Below, piece by piece: positions 1-12,365 of a DNA stretch of 64,000 nt; position 1 is the stretch's first letter, and each line of letters starts with the position of its first letter. The stretch lies in contig JAJTUP010000032.1 of assembly GCA_021399435.1 (NCBI GenBank), positions 124,001 through 188,000 of the forward strand, written 5' to 3'. This DNA comes from Diaporthe sp. PMI_573 (Eukaryota > Ascomycota > Sordariomycetes > Diaporthales > Diaporthaceae). The notes beneath the pieces were generated by a model, which was not told the DNA's origin, did no database searches, and saw only the letters and a list, made by a program, of their open reading frames with translations. Position numbers and translations under genes: made by a program.

Positions 1-1
1 T

Positions 2-2321
2 AGCTCCCCCAAGCGAGAGCTCGGCAGCCCGGGTATAAAGAGGGAGTCCGGGCCCCGCGATGACTCGGATCAGGCTGCCGACCGCTCCAGCGTCGTCACG
101 CGCCGCAGCTCCACTGAGTACCCCGACGTCTGCAATGATGAGTTGAAGCCCGAGGATGCGGTCGGCGAGCCCCAGAGGAAGAAGCAGAAACGAAACAAGC
201 CGACTTTGTCCTGTTTCGAATGTGTTGAGCGGAAGACAAAGGTGAGCGTGTTCTCCCCGGTTCATTCGAGTCCAACTCCACCACCCACAAGGAGTGCTCT
301 GCTGCAAGTTTTATTCCTACCTGCCTGGCCCGATCAACATGTGATGACGAGTCACTCTACGACCTCCACCTGACTTTTCCTCGCGCCATTTAAAATGGCC
401 TGATTCTGTCATAAGAAACCTCTATGAGGTGGCCCGAGTACAGGGAAGACATACTGGGGGAGATGCTGTCCAGCCCCTGCTTGAGAAGCTCGGCGGCTGA
501 GATCTTCACAGTCGTGCCTTCGGCAATTTTCTCCATCTTGTTCATCATTCAGCAATCTGTTCTTGTGTGTACCCACACAAGCTATGTGACTAACTCTCTC
601 CCAGTGTGACCGAGGCAGACCTCACTGTCTGGCCTGCATCAAACGTCAGACCGAGTGCAAATATGCCCTTGTCGCCAACCTCCTCGAGGAGACCTCACGG
701 TCACTGTCCAGCGGCCGACGTATGACCAAGCCGCCCAAGAAGAAGGGAGGCCTACCAGGAGACCCCAGGTCACCCATACCAAACATCGCCGACCGTGGCG
801 TGCTGGCCACTAACAACTACCTCTCCAAAGCTGCCGTTGCCCTTTCCACCGGCCTACTCTCGACCGTGCCCTACTCCCTCGGGACCGGCTCAAACGTCTT
901 CGGTGTAGGCTCGGCACACCCCTTCGTGAACGTATGGAGCTGTGAGGGCCAGCTTAACGAGGTGGTCGCCATGATGCCCAGCAAGCTGCAATGCGACATG
1001 CTCATAAGCCGGTACTTTGAGTGCGTCGACCCCGTATATCCCATGCTCGACCAACGGTGTTTTCTCGAGGACTACGAGCACTTTTGGACCCTCCCGGTGG
1101 AGAAGAAGTACCAGTCTGACGCGGCCTTCGTGGGGCTGATCATGGTCATGCTTGCGCTGGGCACGCAGTTCCTCCAGAGCGGCCTGACCACCACGGCCGA
1201 CAGGGCCGACGCCGCCGAGATGCACGCCTCGGCGAGCAACCAGGCCCTGCGCATGAGCTCCTACCTCAGCACCGCCTCCATCAGGTCCATACAGACAATG
1301 GTGCTGCTGGTCTACTTCCTCATCAACGACAACCACGCCTCCGACGGCTGGGCCTTCGCCGGCATCCTGATGAGGCAGGCGTACGCCATGGGCCTCCACC
1401 GCGACCCCAACATCGTCACCCCGGGCGCGAGCCACGCCCAGAAGCAGGAGCGGCGCAAGGTATGGCAGGCCGTGCTCCACCAGGACACGTTCCTCACGGT
1501 GCTGCTCTCGCTGCCGCCCAACGCGACGCACACCGACGTCCACGTGGACGACATGACAGACGAGGTCCCCGGGTACACGGCGATCAACGCGTCCATCTCG
1601 ACGGACCTGGCGTACATCCGCGGGTCGTGGACGCTGGCGAACCTGGTGCAGGAGAGCATCTGCTCCCCGCGGTGCCTGGACATGCCCATCTGCGCGACGC
1701 CCCGGCACAAGACGAAGCTGGTGGCCGACTTCCGTGCCGTGTACCGGTCCTTCCCGGACACGTTCCGGTCGTGGGACGGCGACAGCCTCACGGCGCTGGC
1801 GCTGACCAACGGGCGCGCGGCGCGCCAGACGCTGTGGCTGACGAGCAACTACTTCCACAACGTCATGCTCGTGCACGCGTCCGAGTCGCCCGACGTCCCC
1901 GTCAACGTCCGCGCCACCCTCGAGGCAGCACACGACGCCATCAACGCGTTCTTCATGCTGCACACCCTGTTCGAGGCAGAGGCCCGCACGTGGTGGGTGT
2001 TTAACCACCGCGCGTTCCTCGAGGCCCTCTGCATCGGGAGCGTCCTCCGCGAGACGTCGGGCGAGCCCGGCGGCGAGGATGTCGTCAATAAGGACCAGCT
2101 TTTTGTGCGGGGCCGTGGGGATATCGGTACGTATACAGACGCAGAAACGATTTCTTACTTCCCATCATCTATTGCTTGCCATAGCTGCGATGCTAACCTC
2201 GCCTTTATCAGCCCGCCTGGTGCACATCATGACGCGCATGGGAGAAGGGGATGACGGGTCCGAGGTCGCCCGGACGAGAGCACAGGTCCTGAGCGAGTTC
2301 CTTGATAGGGACGAGAACTAA
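2..2321 (+). CDS. Zn(II)2Cys6 transcription factor, 5' end outside window
   Basis: Fungal zinc-cluster regulator, expected to bind DNA in the nucleus. The reading frame is open from base 2, so the N-terminus lies outside the window. I place exons at 2-241, 605-2126 and 2212-2321. The first intron (242-604) splits the zinc cluster: CFECVERKTK ends exon 1 and CDRGRPHCLACIKRQTEC opens exon 2. Joined, they give the six-cysteine pattern with basic residues between the second and third cysteine. A lysine/arginine-rich nuclear-localisation-like stretch (QRKKQKRNK) precedes it. Roughly 980-1900 encodes a fungal_trans regulatory domain (YFECVDPVYPMLDQ, later GLHRDPN). The second intron has a TGCTAACC branch site, and splicing replaces an early stop by a C-terminal helix ending at 2321. 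Its target genes cannot be inferred. Confidence 0.88.
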
Positions 2322-3559
2322 CATATCGTTGCTTTCGACACCGTATCTAATTTGCACAGCTAATGTATACCCCATTCCCTCCCTGACCTCGTGTCTTGGC
2401 AGAGATACTCTCGGGGAGAGGCTTTTGCGGGGTGAACGGTGGTGATTATGGCAGGTCCATAGTCCCTTGTTCGACATGTCGATATATACTCTGTACCTAC
2501 TCATTAGCATCCTGTACAACAAAACTTAATCGTTAAAAAGTGTATTCCTGATGATTCAAAATGTCTCGCACAAATACACAGCTAGCCGCCTAACAGTCCA
2601 TCACGTCCATCATCACTGTCAGCAGGGCTGCAGACGGGAGGCATAATACAAGCCCAGAGAGTGTACAAGGGACGACATGCCTGAAGCTGCACTGTGGTTA
2701 TATTAGTCATTAAGGCCCTCTAGGCATCTATCATGCCACCAGAGAAAAGCTGGCCATGTAAGGGGCAGACAAGCAGGGAGCACTCGAGGTCAAACACCAG
2801 TACACTTCACCCCTCCTCTGCGTGCATCGTAAGCCCACCACTTACTTCTACATTCATTTCACAACCCCCACCTACGTAGGCTTAGAGTCAAGTGGTTATT
2901 CCGCTCTCAAGAAAAGAAAGAACCCAGTCCAGGCTCGTTCGTCTATTTCATCTCTGACAGAGGACCATGAAGAGAAATCTCATGCCATATCTCTTGCTCC
3001 TTGTGATAACCTGATCGACTGTATGTCTGCCTGCGTGTTGTCTGACTCGACATGCGGGGGAGGAAAGTAGCTCATGCTCGGGTCGTGCAGCAGTGGCAGC
3101 TACAAAAACAACCCCCCCTCAAGATGCACGAGCGATATCCGGTGAGGTTCTCTATCGGGATCCGGGGTATGAAACTGCAATCTGATCTAGATACTGCAGG
3201 CCACGACAGATGGTCACCCACCCACCTACTCACTCGCTCGCTCCCTGGCTGTACCGAGAACAATCTATCCTCCCCTCCCTTCGATAATAGAAATAACACA
3301 GAGCGCGCTTCGCTTCTGGGAATTCAACCTCATGTCCATTTCCATGTCCATTTGCGTGCCTGCCTGCCCGTCTGAATGGAGACGGGCCAAGTTAGATTAA
3401 TGTCAATGCTTTGTACTGCTTCTGCGTGCTGCCATGCGTGAATGCTGCGCTGATAATCTCAGGCAGTCTTGCGTTGTTGATATCTGAAGACCCCACCTGG
3501 TTGGGCCCATAGCCCCGGCCACATATTCATGATCAAGAGTGAGGTAGTTAGAACGCAGC
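2322..3559. other. Intergenic, convergent 3' ends
   Basis: Region between the 3' ends of the zinc-cluster factor (plus) and the RING gene (minus). Only short, poorly coding frames are present. I see no RNA gene or repeat here. Confidence 0.6.
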
Positions 3560-3892
3560 CTAGAATTTTGGATGATGAGGTAGAGGGCGGGGGCTGCCAT
3601 TCCTGGGGGGATGCTGAGGAGCACTTCCGGAGCGCGGCTGATCCGCCACAGCCATGGTAGGTGACCTGATCATGAGCCTGCCCGCTGGTGTGCGAGTAAT
3701 ACCAGGGGATACGGTTGGAAATGGGGTTTGATTCTGATAGAGGCCATATCTCGCGGTTGGTGGGCCTGTTGCTGAGGCAGACCCACTGCCTGTGACGTGA
3801 GGTACCCCCGAGGGCGGCACGGCGAAATATGGTCCAGTCTGGTAGCTGCTCTGGGGCTGTGTGGGGGTATTCATGGAGTCCGAACGTGCCTG
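3560..3892 (-). other. In-frame extension downstream of the RING gene stop
   Basis: After the TAG stop at 3893-3895 the same frame stays open for about 110 codons to a stop at 3560. The translated tail is rich in Pro, Ser, Gly and Gln, like the disordered C-terminus of the RING protein itself. It may be 3' UTR, a readthrough extension, or coding sequence cut off by a recent nonsense change. The codon after the stop is CAG, which only partly matches known leaky contexts. Confidence 0.35.
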
Positions 3893-5770
3893 CTAGGAAC
3901 GACGGCGTCCATTGTTGTTCCCACTGGCACTGCCGCCGCTGCCAGAGATGCGGTCTCTGATCCAACTGAGAGGATTGGAGGAGTTCCCTGCGCTTCCGCT
4001 GGAGTTGTTGCTGCCGCGGCTCGGGGGCTGTGCGTCATGATCTCCTCCAAAACCTGATGAATTCGTTCGGCTAAATCGTGAACGGGGCCCTGGGGGCGAC
4101 CGGTTTCTAGCCGAAGTTACGCTGGTAGGACCCGGGCTGGTGGGCGACCAGGAATCTCTTCGCTGTCCGCCGTGCCGAGACGAGTCAGCCGCCGACCTTC
4201 CGTGGCCCGTTGCAGCCGCCAGAGTTCTGATTGAGTTCAACCGCCGCTCCCGATCCTCCGGAGTCCGGGCACCCCGCGTGTTGTGTTGTTGCGAGCCAGG
4301 AGGCGCAGAAGAACCTGATCCGCCCTGGGGGGGCCATGGCTCGGCACCAAATACGAAGGAGCCAAGGCGTGCTGCTGCTGGAGATCGATGCTGCTGTTGG
4401 CTGCCAGATCCACCCCCAGTGCCATTGTCTCCGTTCCCGTTGTTGCCACCTGCGCTGTTTTCACCTCGCTTTTCCATGGGCGTCCGGCATATCGGGCACG
4501 TATTGTGCTCCTTCAGCCATAGGACCACACATTCGCCGTGGAACCAGTGCTTACATGGAAGAACGGTCACCTCGTCTCCTAGGTGCATCTCGTCTATGCA
4601 GATAGTGCACTCCACCTTTGGGCTGTCACCCATCATCTCCCTGTCCAGGCTCTTCTTCTCCAGCTTCGCAATGGCCGACTCAGACGCGGGCGGCGCGGCG
4701 TTGGACTGAGGGTTTGATTCCATCAGCTGCGTGATGATTCGGTCAAGACCCTCCTGAGTGTACACTGCGTCACCGTTGGCGGCGTTTGGGCCTCCTGGGC
4801 CCAGAAGGAGGGAGAAGATGTCACCAAGACCACCGGCAAAACCGGGGTTTTGAGCCCTCGGAGGCGGGACTCCTCCACCGCCCATGAAGTTGCTGAATGT
4901 TCTGGGGAGACGATTAGCATTGGGGCGCAGAGTGATGAGGGTAACCTCTCGGGTTCCGGGCAAATGGTCATCAAGGAGGGGGCGAGCGTACATATCGAAG
5001 GCATCACCATGGTCGACTCCTCGGAGCGGCACAGCTCCAGTGGTAATGGTAAAACTGGTATGCCCCGATGGGCTGCGGTACGTCGTGGTGCGCATGCCAG
5101 ACCCACCTGGGCCGGGAGAATCACCGTTTGGAGGAGGGGGACGCCTTCCAGGTGGGCCGAAAGGGATACCAGTAAGCATGTCGATAGTCTCTTGGAATCG
5201 TTGAAAGATCTCTTGCTCGCTGCTGGGTTCGACTGGGCGAGGGTGGCCGGGGTTCCCGCCAGGGGTATCTTGCTCTCTGTCAGGGCTGCGCCATGTCCTC
5301 TGTGACCACATGAAGGCCCCAGGCCCGCTGTGTACATTGCTGCGGGGGTTCATGTAGTCCTCTATATCATCTTCACCCGGGTCGGAGTAGCGATCACGGT
5401 CGTGTCCGTGGCCGTGGCCGTGGCCATGACCGAAGTCGTGCGGGCCAAAATGGCTACCACGCAGGATGTCGCTGTCGGGAGACTCGGGTGTGATATCGCG
5501 TGGGTCGTTGTCGGGGGTTATCTGGGGGGAAAGTCAGCATGCTATGTGCCGGTGCAAACGCAGGGTAGAGCAAGGTAGGGCAAGGTGATGGCATAGTAGA
5601 TAGGTAGGTAATCTTACGATCTCGCAGATCTCGCTATGACAGCGAGGACACTGCAGGCCGTGGTCGTCGTTGTACCACTCGTTGCTGCAGTTGTGGCAAA
5701 AGACAACCTCGCGACCTTCTGCGAGGTCAAGATGGCGACGGCGAGGGCCGCCGGGGCCTGGAAGATCCAT
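3893..5770 (-). CDS. RING-H2 E3 ubiquitin ligase with N-terminal zinc ribbon (RNF115/126-like)
   Basis: Probable E3 ubiquitin ligase of 593 residues. Exons on the minus strand are 5770-5618 and 5521-3893, with the intron at 5522-5617 (GTAAGA donor, CCCAG acceptor) in phase 0. Residues 25-44 form a C2-C2 zinc ribbon (C25, C28, C41, C44), as in the RNF115/RNF126 family. A linker follows with a GHGHGHGHGH run and long disordered Pro/Gly-rich stretches. The RING-H2 finger has C356, C359, C374, H376, H379, C382, C393 and C396. The tail after it is Ser/Gly/Asn-rich and disordered. I chose the start at 5770 because the zinc ribbon normally sits near the N-terminus; the frame is open upstream to 6082. 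In characterised relatives the zinc ribbon binds ubiquitin and the RING recruits an E2. The fungal substrate is unknown. Confidence 0.88.
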
Positions 5771-8700
5771 TGCGGGTCTTGTGCCCTGCAGCTGTCGCTG
5801 GCGATGCTGCGATTGTCGTTGGGCAGCCAAGGCGGTCAGTCCAAGGCCCACAAGGAGAAAGCCAGCTCTGAGCCCGTTGGATGCCACTTTGATGGTTGCG
5901 ACGGGATCTGTGGTACAGGGAAAGGCGTTTGTCGTGAGGAGGGAGCTGGTGAGTGCGGCAGAGGTTCGCCCGAGAGGGGCGACAAGCTGTGTCACCTTGG
6001 AGAGCTGACGTTGGGTTGGCTGAGGTGGAGAGGGGCGGTGCTCGCTGTTGGTGCGGGCAGCAAACGGGGCTGCACGGCGCAAATGAGCATCAGAAGCTGT
6101 ATTTGGTAGGTATGAGGGATGACAGGTTGTGCAAGGGATGGGTACGGAAAAGGCTGGATAAGGTGGTCTTTGGTTGATGAGAATGAAGGATGAGGAGGAC
6201 TAACGGCAGATGATCTACTGCATAATAGGAGGCTAATGACGACGTTGCCAGCATGGAACGGTGTCCGATTCCAGAAGGAAGCTGAAGATAGACCTAGACC
6301 AAGAGGGCGTTGGCCTTAACATGCGTTAACATGCGGACAGGGATGATGGCAGACAGGGACCGGGTAGAGAGCAGCACTGGTGGGGCTCCTCGTTTGCCTG
6401 CGTCGGTAGTGGCTCAGTGACGTTCTTCACTAAGAGTAGAGACGATGGATGGATGAGTGACTGACTGACTGACTTACAGAACGAATGACGGAGGTGACTT
6501 GGGAGTGAATCAGCTATCACAGAGCAAGTTGGCCTGACTGGATGTCTCCCTGTCTGTGTCGATACGAGCTGTTGTCTTGACCGGGCTTTTGTCGCAATCC
6601 GCCTGCCGGGTGTTGTGCTGCATCTGTTTGTGCCCGCTGACTGTGTAGATTATACATGGCCAGTCTACCTGGAATCGTCTCGAAACATCTGGAATATTCC
6701 ACATGAGCAAACATGCATTTTCCCTAGCGAATGGAATACGTGCTCGCCACGCAAGATGAACAGGAAGTGAAAGGGATTGATTGACTGGGGACAGATATGA
6801 GAGTGGCCTTGGATCGACTGCCTGTCTGCATTTCTTCTATATGTTTTCAGCAACTATCAATAATATTAATGTCCCCAAAATACACATGCAGACTCAGCCC
6901 AGGTTCCAGCTCTAACAGGCTGGGTACCCTGCAGCATATGGCGGTGTTTAAGTCCCTGTGCTGTTTGAAGGTCCAGAGATCAGCACAGACGGCCTCAGAA
7001 TAACCAAGTGGGCTGACCCTTTCGCAAAATGTGTGCCACAATCTATCAACTCATCCGAACGTTACGGTTTCATCGGGACAGTGTCATCCGGACAGTGTCA
7101 GTGCTTGTCGTACCATGACAGTGATACTCGCTCCAAAGCTCTGACAGCAGTATCCGGGACGACTTCCGGCCAGCCCACCCCCCGGTCTCCACACTTGCCC
7201 CGCCCCGGCGACCGAGAGAAACAGAGACCCGGCCAGCATCTCGGGCATCCACATAGAAGCCCAAGCCTCGCCAGCTGCCATATATATTTACACATGGCGA
7301 TGTAATTTCTATAAACACTCTTAGCCTAACACAGCCTCTTTGACTAATCGCGTTCCCTGAAGAGAGAACATCGTCAGCCTGCTACACAGATGCCTACTTG
7401 TACACACATTTCCCAATCTTGCTGTAGAGTAAGCAAATGAAAGTAACAGGCCAAAAACAGAGGTCATGAAGTTCTGGAATGGCCCTGGTGCACAGACTCA
7501 CTCACATAATATGTGCACACACTTCGGGGCGTAGATGTATGCACAGCCTGCATCACTGTACTTCAAGTTGGGTTTACCCCGCCTCTTTAGGGGGTGAGAT
7601 GAGAGATGGACCCGCCAGAACATTCTCCCCCAGGATTCTGTCCTCTGAGGAACGATTCAAGCATCTGTATAACAACGGAAATCTCTCCTTACAGATTCAC
7701 ATTCTATGATGCTGGATACACTCGGACACCGTAGAGGGTTTATCGTGAACCTCCAGCCAGCTCTGTTGGTTGTCCTCCGGGAACTGTGTGGAGGAAACAC
7801 GTCACGAGGGTATCATGTTGCACCCTATCTGGGGAGGCTGACTGAGAATAAGATACCTTGGGCAGGACAAGGTTTGCATGGCTGACGAGGTACCCTCTGT
7901 CCGAGCGTCCAAGCACGCTGGCACGCTGGCACGCAGCCGGGCTGTGGGCAGGCTGGGTCGGCGGCATACAAGTGTTGTCGTAGTGTGGGCTCCGGTACCA
8001 AGCGAGGGGCACAGCTTTGAGAGAAGCAGTCCTCCCTCTCTATCTCGCATAAAGTGATCGCATGTCATCGATTCACCGAGGTGGCCGCGTCGACCCCCGT
8101 CTTCAGCCTGACTGATTCCTGCTCTTCCGTCCTCGCTCCTTCACACCCTCCCTGTCCTCCTCTGCTTTCCTACAGTATCTCTCTTTTCTCCTGGGCTCAT
8201 TTTCTTTTCGCTCTTTTCTCATTTGATCTTCTGGGCGGGCAGCCAAGGACTTGTAGATCAGATCAGATCAGGTCCGATCGGATCAGGGAGACCTCGGCTA
8301 TTCACGAACGACTCGACACGAACCACCCACATAATTCAATCCTCTCGAGGTCAGAAGTCGAATCAAAATGCCTGTCCCATTAGCGGCCAAAGGTACGTTA
8401 CGAGCTGCAACATGTTGCTTCTTTGTGCACCGTTTCCTGTCGCTTGTCTTGGACCCCATTGCACATTCAAAAAGCCACCTGCTACTGCTTCTGCTCCCGT
8501 TGTGCATCGTAATCTCGCATGCCGTCGAAGCCGCACTCGCAGGCGCAAACCCACACGTTCCATGAACCCCCAGTGACCGAGTTCGTTCAATCGCGCGCGG
8601 GAAGGCAGTGGCAGGTGACGGATGATCATCGTGGGGCTCGAGTGGGAGAGCAAGAGATGTGGTGCGAATCAAACGCCTGCCTGGCCGACAAACTGGGCCC

Positions 8701-9110
8701 TGGGAGGCCTGAGTGCCTGGGCCGATGCTGCGTCGGCCGACCCCCAAGAAGTGGGTGGCAACTTCAAACATGCCGTGGACCACGCAAGCCATCCCCCCGT
8801 TTCGCCCCTCTTCACCTTTCGACCACCAACCAACCAAGCATCCCAGTCTCGAGTTATTCTCGAGTTATTCTCTCCTCGAGACAACTTCAAGTCGACATCG
8901 CTACACCGTCTTGTTAGGTCTCTCTGGTGTATTCATCTGTACTTCTGGCTTGGCCACTCTTGTCTCTTCTCCTCTAAAACTGTCTTGACCCGCACGCCAC
9001 CTGCACTTGGGCGCACTTACACCGGACGACCCCACCTTGCCCCAACCCACCTGCCCGCCATCCACTCCGCCTTTCATCCTCCCACACCGTTCTTTTCAAG
9101 ACCTGCAAAC
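5771..9110. other. Long divergent intergenic region, 3.3 kb
   Basis: Separates the RING gene (minus) from the membrane protein gene (plus). It contains GACT repeats near 6460, a repeated CACGCTGG near 7912-7935, a GATCA/GATCGG-rich stretch near 8255-8286, a short tandem repeat near 8850-8873, and CT-rich sequence before 9111. An ATG at 8368 opens a frame of only eight codons ending at a good donor (AAAG/GTACGT at 8393). That is either a short upstream exon or a uORF. No conserved gene is recognisable. Confidence 0.5.
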
Positions 9111-10346
9111 ATGCCTCCTATTAACCAAGCCGCTATCTCAGCTGGCGTGATCGCCGTCAGCGTCGCCGTGGCCGCCGCCATCGCTATCTACGAGTCCCCC
9201 GAGCTCCAGCGCATGGCAACAGACCTGCGCCGCCGCATCGCTGTTGCCCTCCACTCTCTTGGCGACGGCATAGGCCCCGAGCACGCCAACCGTGAGCCCC
9301 TCTTCAACAGGCCCGAAGACGCCGAGGGCTTCCTCCAGTCCGGCGAGGTCGACGCCGACGACGACAGCCGCAAGCGCCAGCGCGAGGAGCTGCTCTACTG
9401 GAACGCGGTGAAGCTGAGCCAGGAGCTGGAGAAGCAGACGGCCGAGAACGAGAAGATCAAGGAGAGGGAGAAGCTGAGCCGCTCCGGCACCACGTTTGAC
9501 GACTTCCTGCAGGAGGACGAGACCAGCAACGAGAAAGGCACCTATGTCTTCAACACCGGGGCCGACGTGCGGAACAATGACGACGGTCTCCTCGTGAGGC
9601 GGAGGGGAGCGCCCGAGGGCGTGCGGGGCCTGAACTCTTCCATCTACGCCAACCCCTTCGCCGACGAGCACGGCATCGACTACAACGACATGGAGGATAG
9701 CCAGATCGCCCCCGAGAAGGACGAGGTCCTGTCCACCGATGACATCTACACCGCCTCTCCCCGGCCCGCCGACAGCTCCTTGTCGCGGACACTGTCTCCC
9801 GCAACAGAGTCCCTCCCAGAGCTGATCCCCGTCGAGCCACCACGCGTAGACGAGCTGATGTCCGAGGTCTCACAACCCGAGGCCGCCTCCACCCCCCGCG
9901 ACTCTGCCTCAGAAGCCGAGCTCGGCCAGGACGAGTACATGACAGCCGGCCAGGCAGACCGGGGGATGGCGCAGGACGAGCACGACGCCTACGCCTCGAT
10001 CCAGGCGTGGGCGGAGCAGCAGCAGCAGGCGCAGATGCAGAACCAGGAGTCGAGCCGCGACTTCTACTCGCCCCTGCCCGTCACCCCCGCCGCGCCTCTC
10101 AGCGAGATGTCCGAGGGCGAGATGGTCAGCGAGGGCCAGCTGACGCCCACGGACTCGGCCTCGGTCGCCGGGTCCGGCTTCGACGTCGCCAACGAGCTCG
10201 CGTCCCACAACGGCTCCGCCTCCAAGTACTACGACGTCCTGAGCGAGGACGAGGACGGCATCCCCACCCCCGCGCACAGCTGGACCGAGGTCGGAAGCGT
10301 GGTTAGTGAGAGCGAGGACGGCCACAGACCTGCAGTCCGCTCGTAG
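9111..10346 (+). CDS. Membrane-anchored acidic coiled-coil protein, unknown function
   Basis: Single-exon gene of 411 residues. I chose ATG 9111 because it has a good context (AAACATGCC) and is followed at once by a hydrophobic helix (about residues 9-26, alanine/valine-rich), which would act as a signal anchor. The frame upstream to 8622 is not protein-like. About residues 80-120 are charged and helix-forming (ELEKQTAENEKIKEREK), a likely coiled coil. The rest is acidic and disordered, rich in Ser, Glu, Asp and Pro. I recognise no catalytic motif. The overall form suggests a protein anchored by its N-terminus in an organelle membrane with a soluble tail. That localisation is inference. Confidence 0.72.
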   Translation: MPPINQAAISAGVIAVSVAVAAAIAIYESPELQRMATDLRRRIAVALHSLGDGIGPEHANREPLFNRPEDAEGFLQSGEVDADDDSRKRQREELLYWNAVKLSQELEKQTAENEKIKEREKLSRSGTTFDDFLQEDETSNEKGTYVFNTGADVRNNDDGLLVRRRGAPEGVRGLNSSIYANPFADEHGIDYNDMEDSQIAPEKDEVLSTDDIYTASPRPADSSLSRTLSPATESLPELIPVEPPRVDELMSEVSQPEAASTPRDSASEAELGQDEYMTAGQADRGMAQDEHDAYASIQAWAEQQQQAQMQNQESSRDFYSPLPVTPAAPLSEMSEGEMVSEGQLTPTDSASVAGSGFDVANELASHNGSASKYYDVLSEDEDGIPTPAHSWTEVGSVVSESEDGHRPAVRS

Positions 10347-10905
10347 GGCGAGGAGGCCGCTGGTGATGCTTTGACTTGATTGGAATTAGTTGTTATTCGA
10401 GTTGTCTCACTAGTTTATGGAGTTTTTCCGGTTGGTTTCATGGATCACTAGGGAAGGGATACTGTTCGGCTCGGCGTCAAGGGGGAAAATCCACGCACGG
10501 TTTTCGGATTAAGAGTCTCCTATATGCGTAGACACCACTTCTCAGGGGTACACCGAGCAATAAAGCATGCTTTAAATCATTCTTTGACCGCAAGCCGAAT
10601 AAAGACTCGAGGATTTGAATCAAATTGCTCTATGCCTTTGCTGAGAAGCCATGGTCATGGTAGAATCCCAGCTTGCTGTTGATGACCTGCTTCTAAGTTA
10701 CGGGCCTACGATTCTGCCACCGATCTAAGGAGCTGGATATACCCAAAATGACTACCTTCGCATCTCTTACCGTTCTGTCTATGTATAGGTCATGGCCCCC
10801 CAGAGTGACTGCCCCGGTGTCTACAAGCTCCTGCCGCTCTCATCAAATCGGGGTCGATCAACTTACACGAACGCGTTTACTCTCGCGAAGGGGGCGCGGC
10901 GACAG
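10347..10905. other. Intergenic, convergent 3' ends
   Basis: Sequence between two convergent genes, moderately AT-rich. Nothing recognisable beyond expected 3' UTR. Confidence 0.6.
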
Positions 10906-12117
10906 CTAGTCACGGCCGTCCTTCTTCAGCGTCTTTAGGTACTCCTTCCACAGGACGTCGACGTCATGGCCGAACAAGCCGGTCCAGAACTCGGACTGCT
11001 TGTACTCGCGGACCTGCCCAGTTTTGAAGTCAGCTATCAGCTCCAAGAGAGTGGATTCAGTACCAAGAGCGTATGCGCCGTGTTCGACCAGAACACCGCC
11101 CCCGCCCCCAGACCCAGGCCAGCCTGCCAAGCACCAAATAAAAGAAGAACGAAAAAGACTCACCCTCAAAGCCTCATTCATCCTCCTAACAGTGCCCCTC
11201 CCAAACCTCCCCTCAAGCCAATCAAGAAAATAAGCAGTCCGCTCATACCCCTGGTCCCACCGCTCGGGGACCGTCCCCCGGCTCCAGTGCGGCGCCCCGA
11301 GCCGCGCAGAGAGCCTCACCCAGTCCGCGATGCCCTCGACCAGGCCCCCCGGGCACCTGCCGCGCCCGTTGTACTGGAAGCAGTGGACCAGCTCGTGCAC
11401 CAGGACGCCCTCGATCTCGTAGGCGCCCGCTATGTCGCCGCTGCCGGCGGTGGGAGTGGGAGTAGTAGTAGGGGCGGATGGTGTCGGTGCCCTCCGGATC
11501 CCCTTGACGTACCCCATGCTCAGGTGGATCTCCTTGTGGTCGCCGTCCAGGTCCATCCCCTTGGTGTACGCCACGCCGTCCATGTCCTCGAGGAATAGGG
11601 TTACGGACCGCGTCGGCGGTGGGGTGTAGTGCGGCCTTGCCGGGCGGCGGCGCGTGCTTGTTGAGGTCGTGGTGGATGCTGGGTGTTGTTGTTGCTGCTC
11701 GACTGTTGTGCTGTCTGCTTCGGCACCGTCGTCGTCATGCGCCTTGTGGTGCTGCGGCGAGACGTACAGCAGCCGCAGGACGGTCTGGACGCTCCGCGAC
11801 AGGAGGGCGGGGGCGTCTACTGCGGCGAGGAAGCGCGATGCGCCCGGGTGCATCGCGTCCTGTATGTGCAGGCGGAGCTTGGGGAGGGGGAAGGTGTCGT
11901 CGTCGCCATCGTCGCTGCGACCTGAGTCCTCTTGGTCTTGCTGCTCCTGCTGCTGTTCTTCATCCCCAAGTCGGCGCCTAGGTAGAGGCGTGGGCGTGGG
12001 CTCGGCCGTCGTCGCCGTCGGCCGGCTCTCTGGGCCTGTGCTCGGGCTCGAGGTGGGAGGCATGAAGATCGAGGATGGGCTGGGCACGGCGGAGGTCGGG
12101 GGAGGGTTCCTGGTCAT
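10906..12117 (-). CDS. Basic secretory protein (BSP)-family metallopeptidase-like protein
   Basis: Two exons on the minus strand: 12117-11164 and 11013-10906. The intron at 11014-11163 has a GTGAGT donor and GGCAG acceptor, phase 0, and removes a low-complexity in-frame stretch. The product is 353 residues. The N-terminal 75 residues are Pro/Thr- and Gln-rich and disordered. The conserved part starts near residue 78 and contains an HExxH zinc site, HELVH at 241-245, followed by a Gly/Trp-rich segment (GLVEGIADWVRL) typical of the plant basic-secretory-protein family and its fungal members. The C-terminal exon carries the family's closing FWTGLFG / LWKEYL motif, which supports the splice. I see no clear signal peptide in this model, so secretion is uncertain; a further upstream exon is possible. 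Fungal members are mostly uncharacterised. Confidence 0.82.
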   Translation of the reverse strand: MTRNPPPTSAVPSPSSIFMPPTSSPSTGPESRPTATTAEPTPTPLPRRRLGDEEQQQEQQDQEDSGRSDDGDDDTFPLPKLRLHIQDAMHPGASRFLAAVDAPALLSRSVQTVLRLLYVSPQHHKAHDDDGAEADSTTVEQQQQHPASTTTSTSTRRRPARPHYTPPPTRSVTLFLEDMDGVAYTKGMDLDGDHKEIHLSMGYVKGIRRAPTPSAPTTTPTPTAGSGDIAGAYEIEGVLVHELVHCFQYNGRGRCPGGLVEGIADWVRLSARLGAPHWSRGTVPERWDQGYERTAYFLDWLEGRFGRGTVRRMNEALRVSLFRSSFIWCLAGWPGSGGGGGVLVEHGAYALGTESTLLELIADFKTGQVREYKQSEFWTGLFGHDVDVLWKEYLKTLKKDGRD

Positions 12118-12365
12118 CGTGGTCTTTGGGGACGGGCGGGCGGTAGATTAATGGGTACGCTTTCAATGTCAGTTCTATTCGGTCCGGATGCACTTGGGTC
12201 TCACGGGAGGGTGCGGAATCACAGCGCGTGCAACAGACGATCTGCAGCTTATGGTCTGGACCCTACCGACCCGCAACCCTGCCGACCCGAATTTGGCCCC
12301 CACCGGGCCGTGATGTAACAGCATCTCAACACCATGTTGGACATCGTCCACTGTAGATTGCCTCC

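Noticed and set aside
890..2008. 372-codon minus-strand frame opposite the zinc-cluster factor
   Set aside because: Antisense shadow in GC-rich coding DNA; low-complexity Val/Gly/Arg content and no family, while the plus strand has clear domains.
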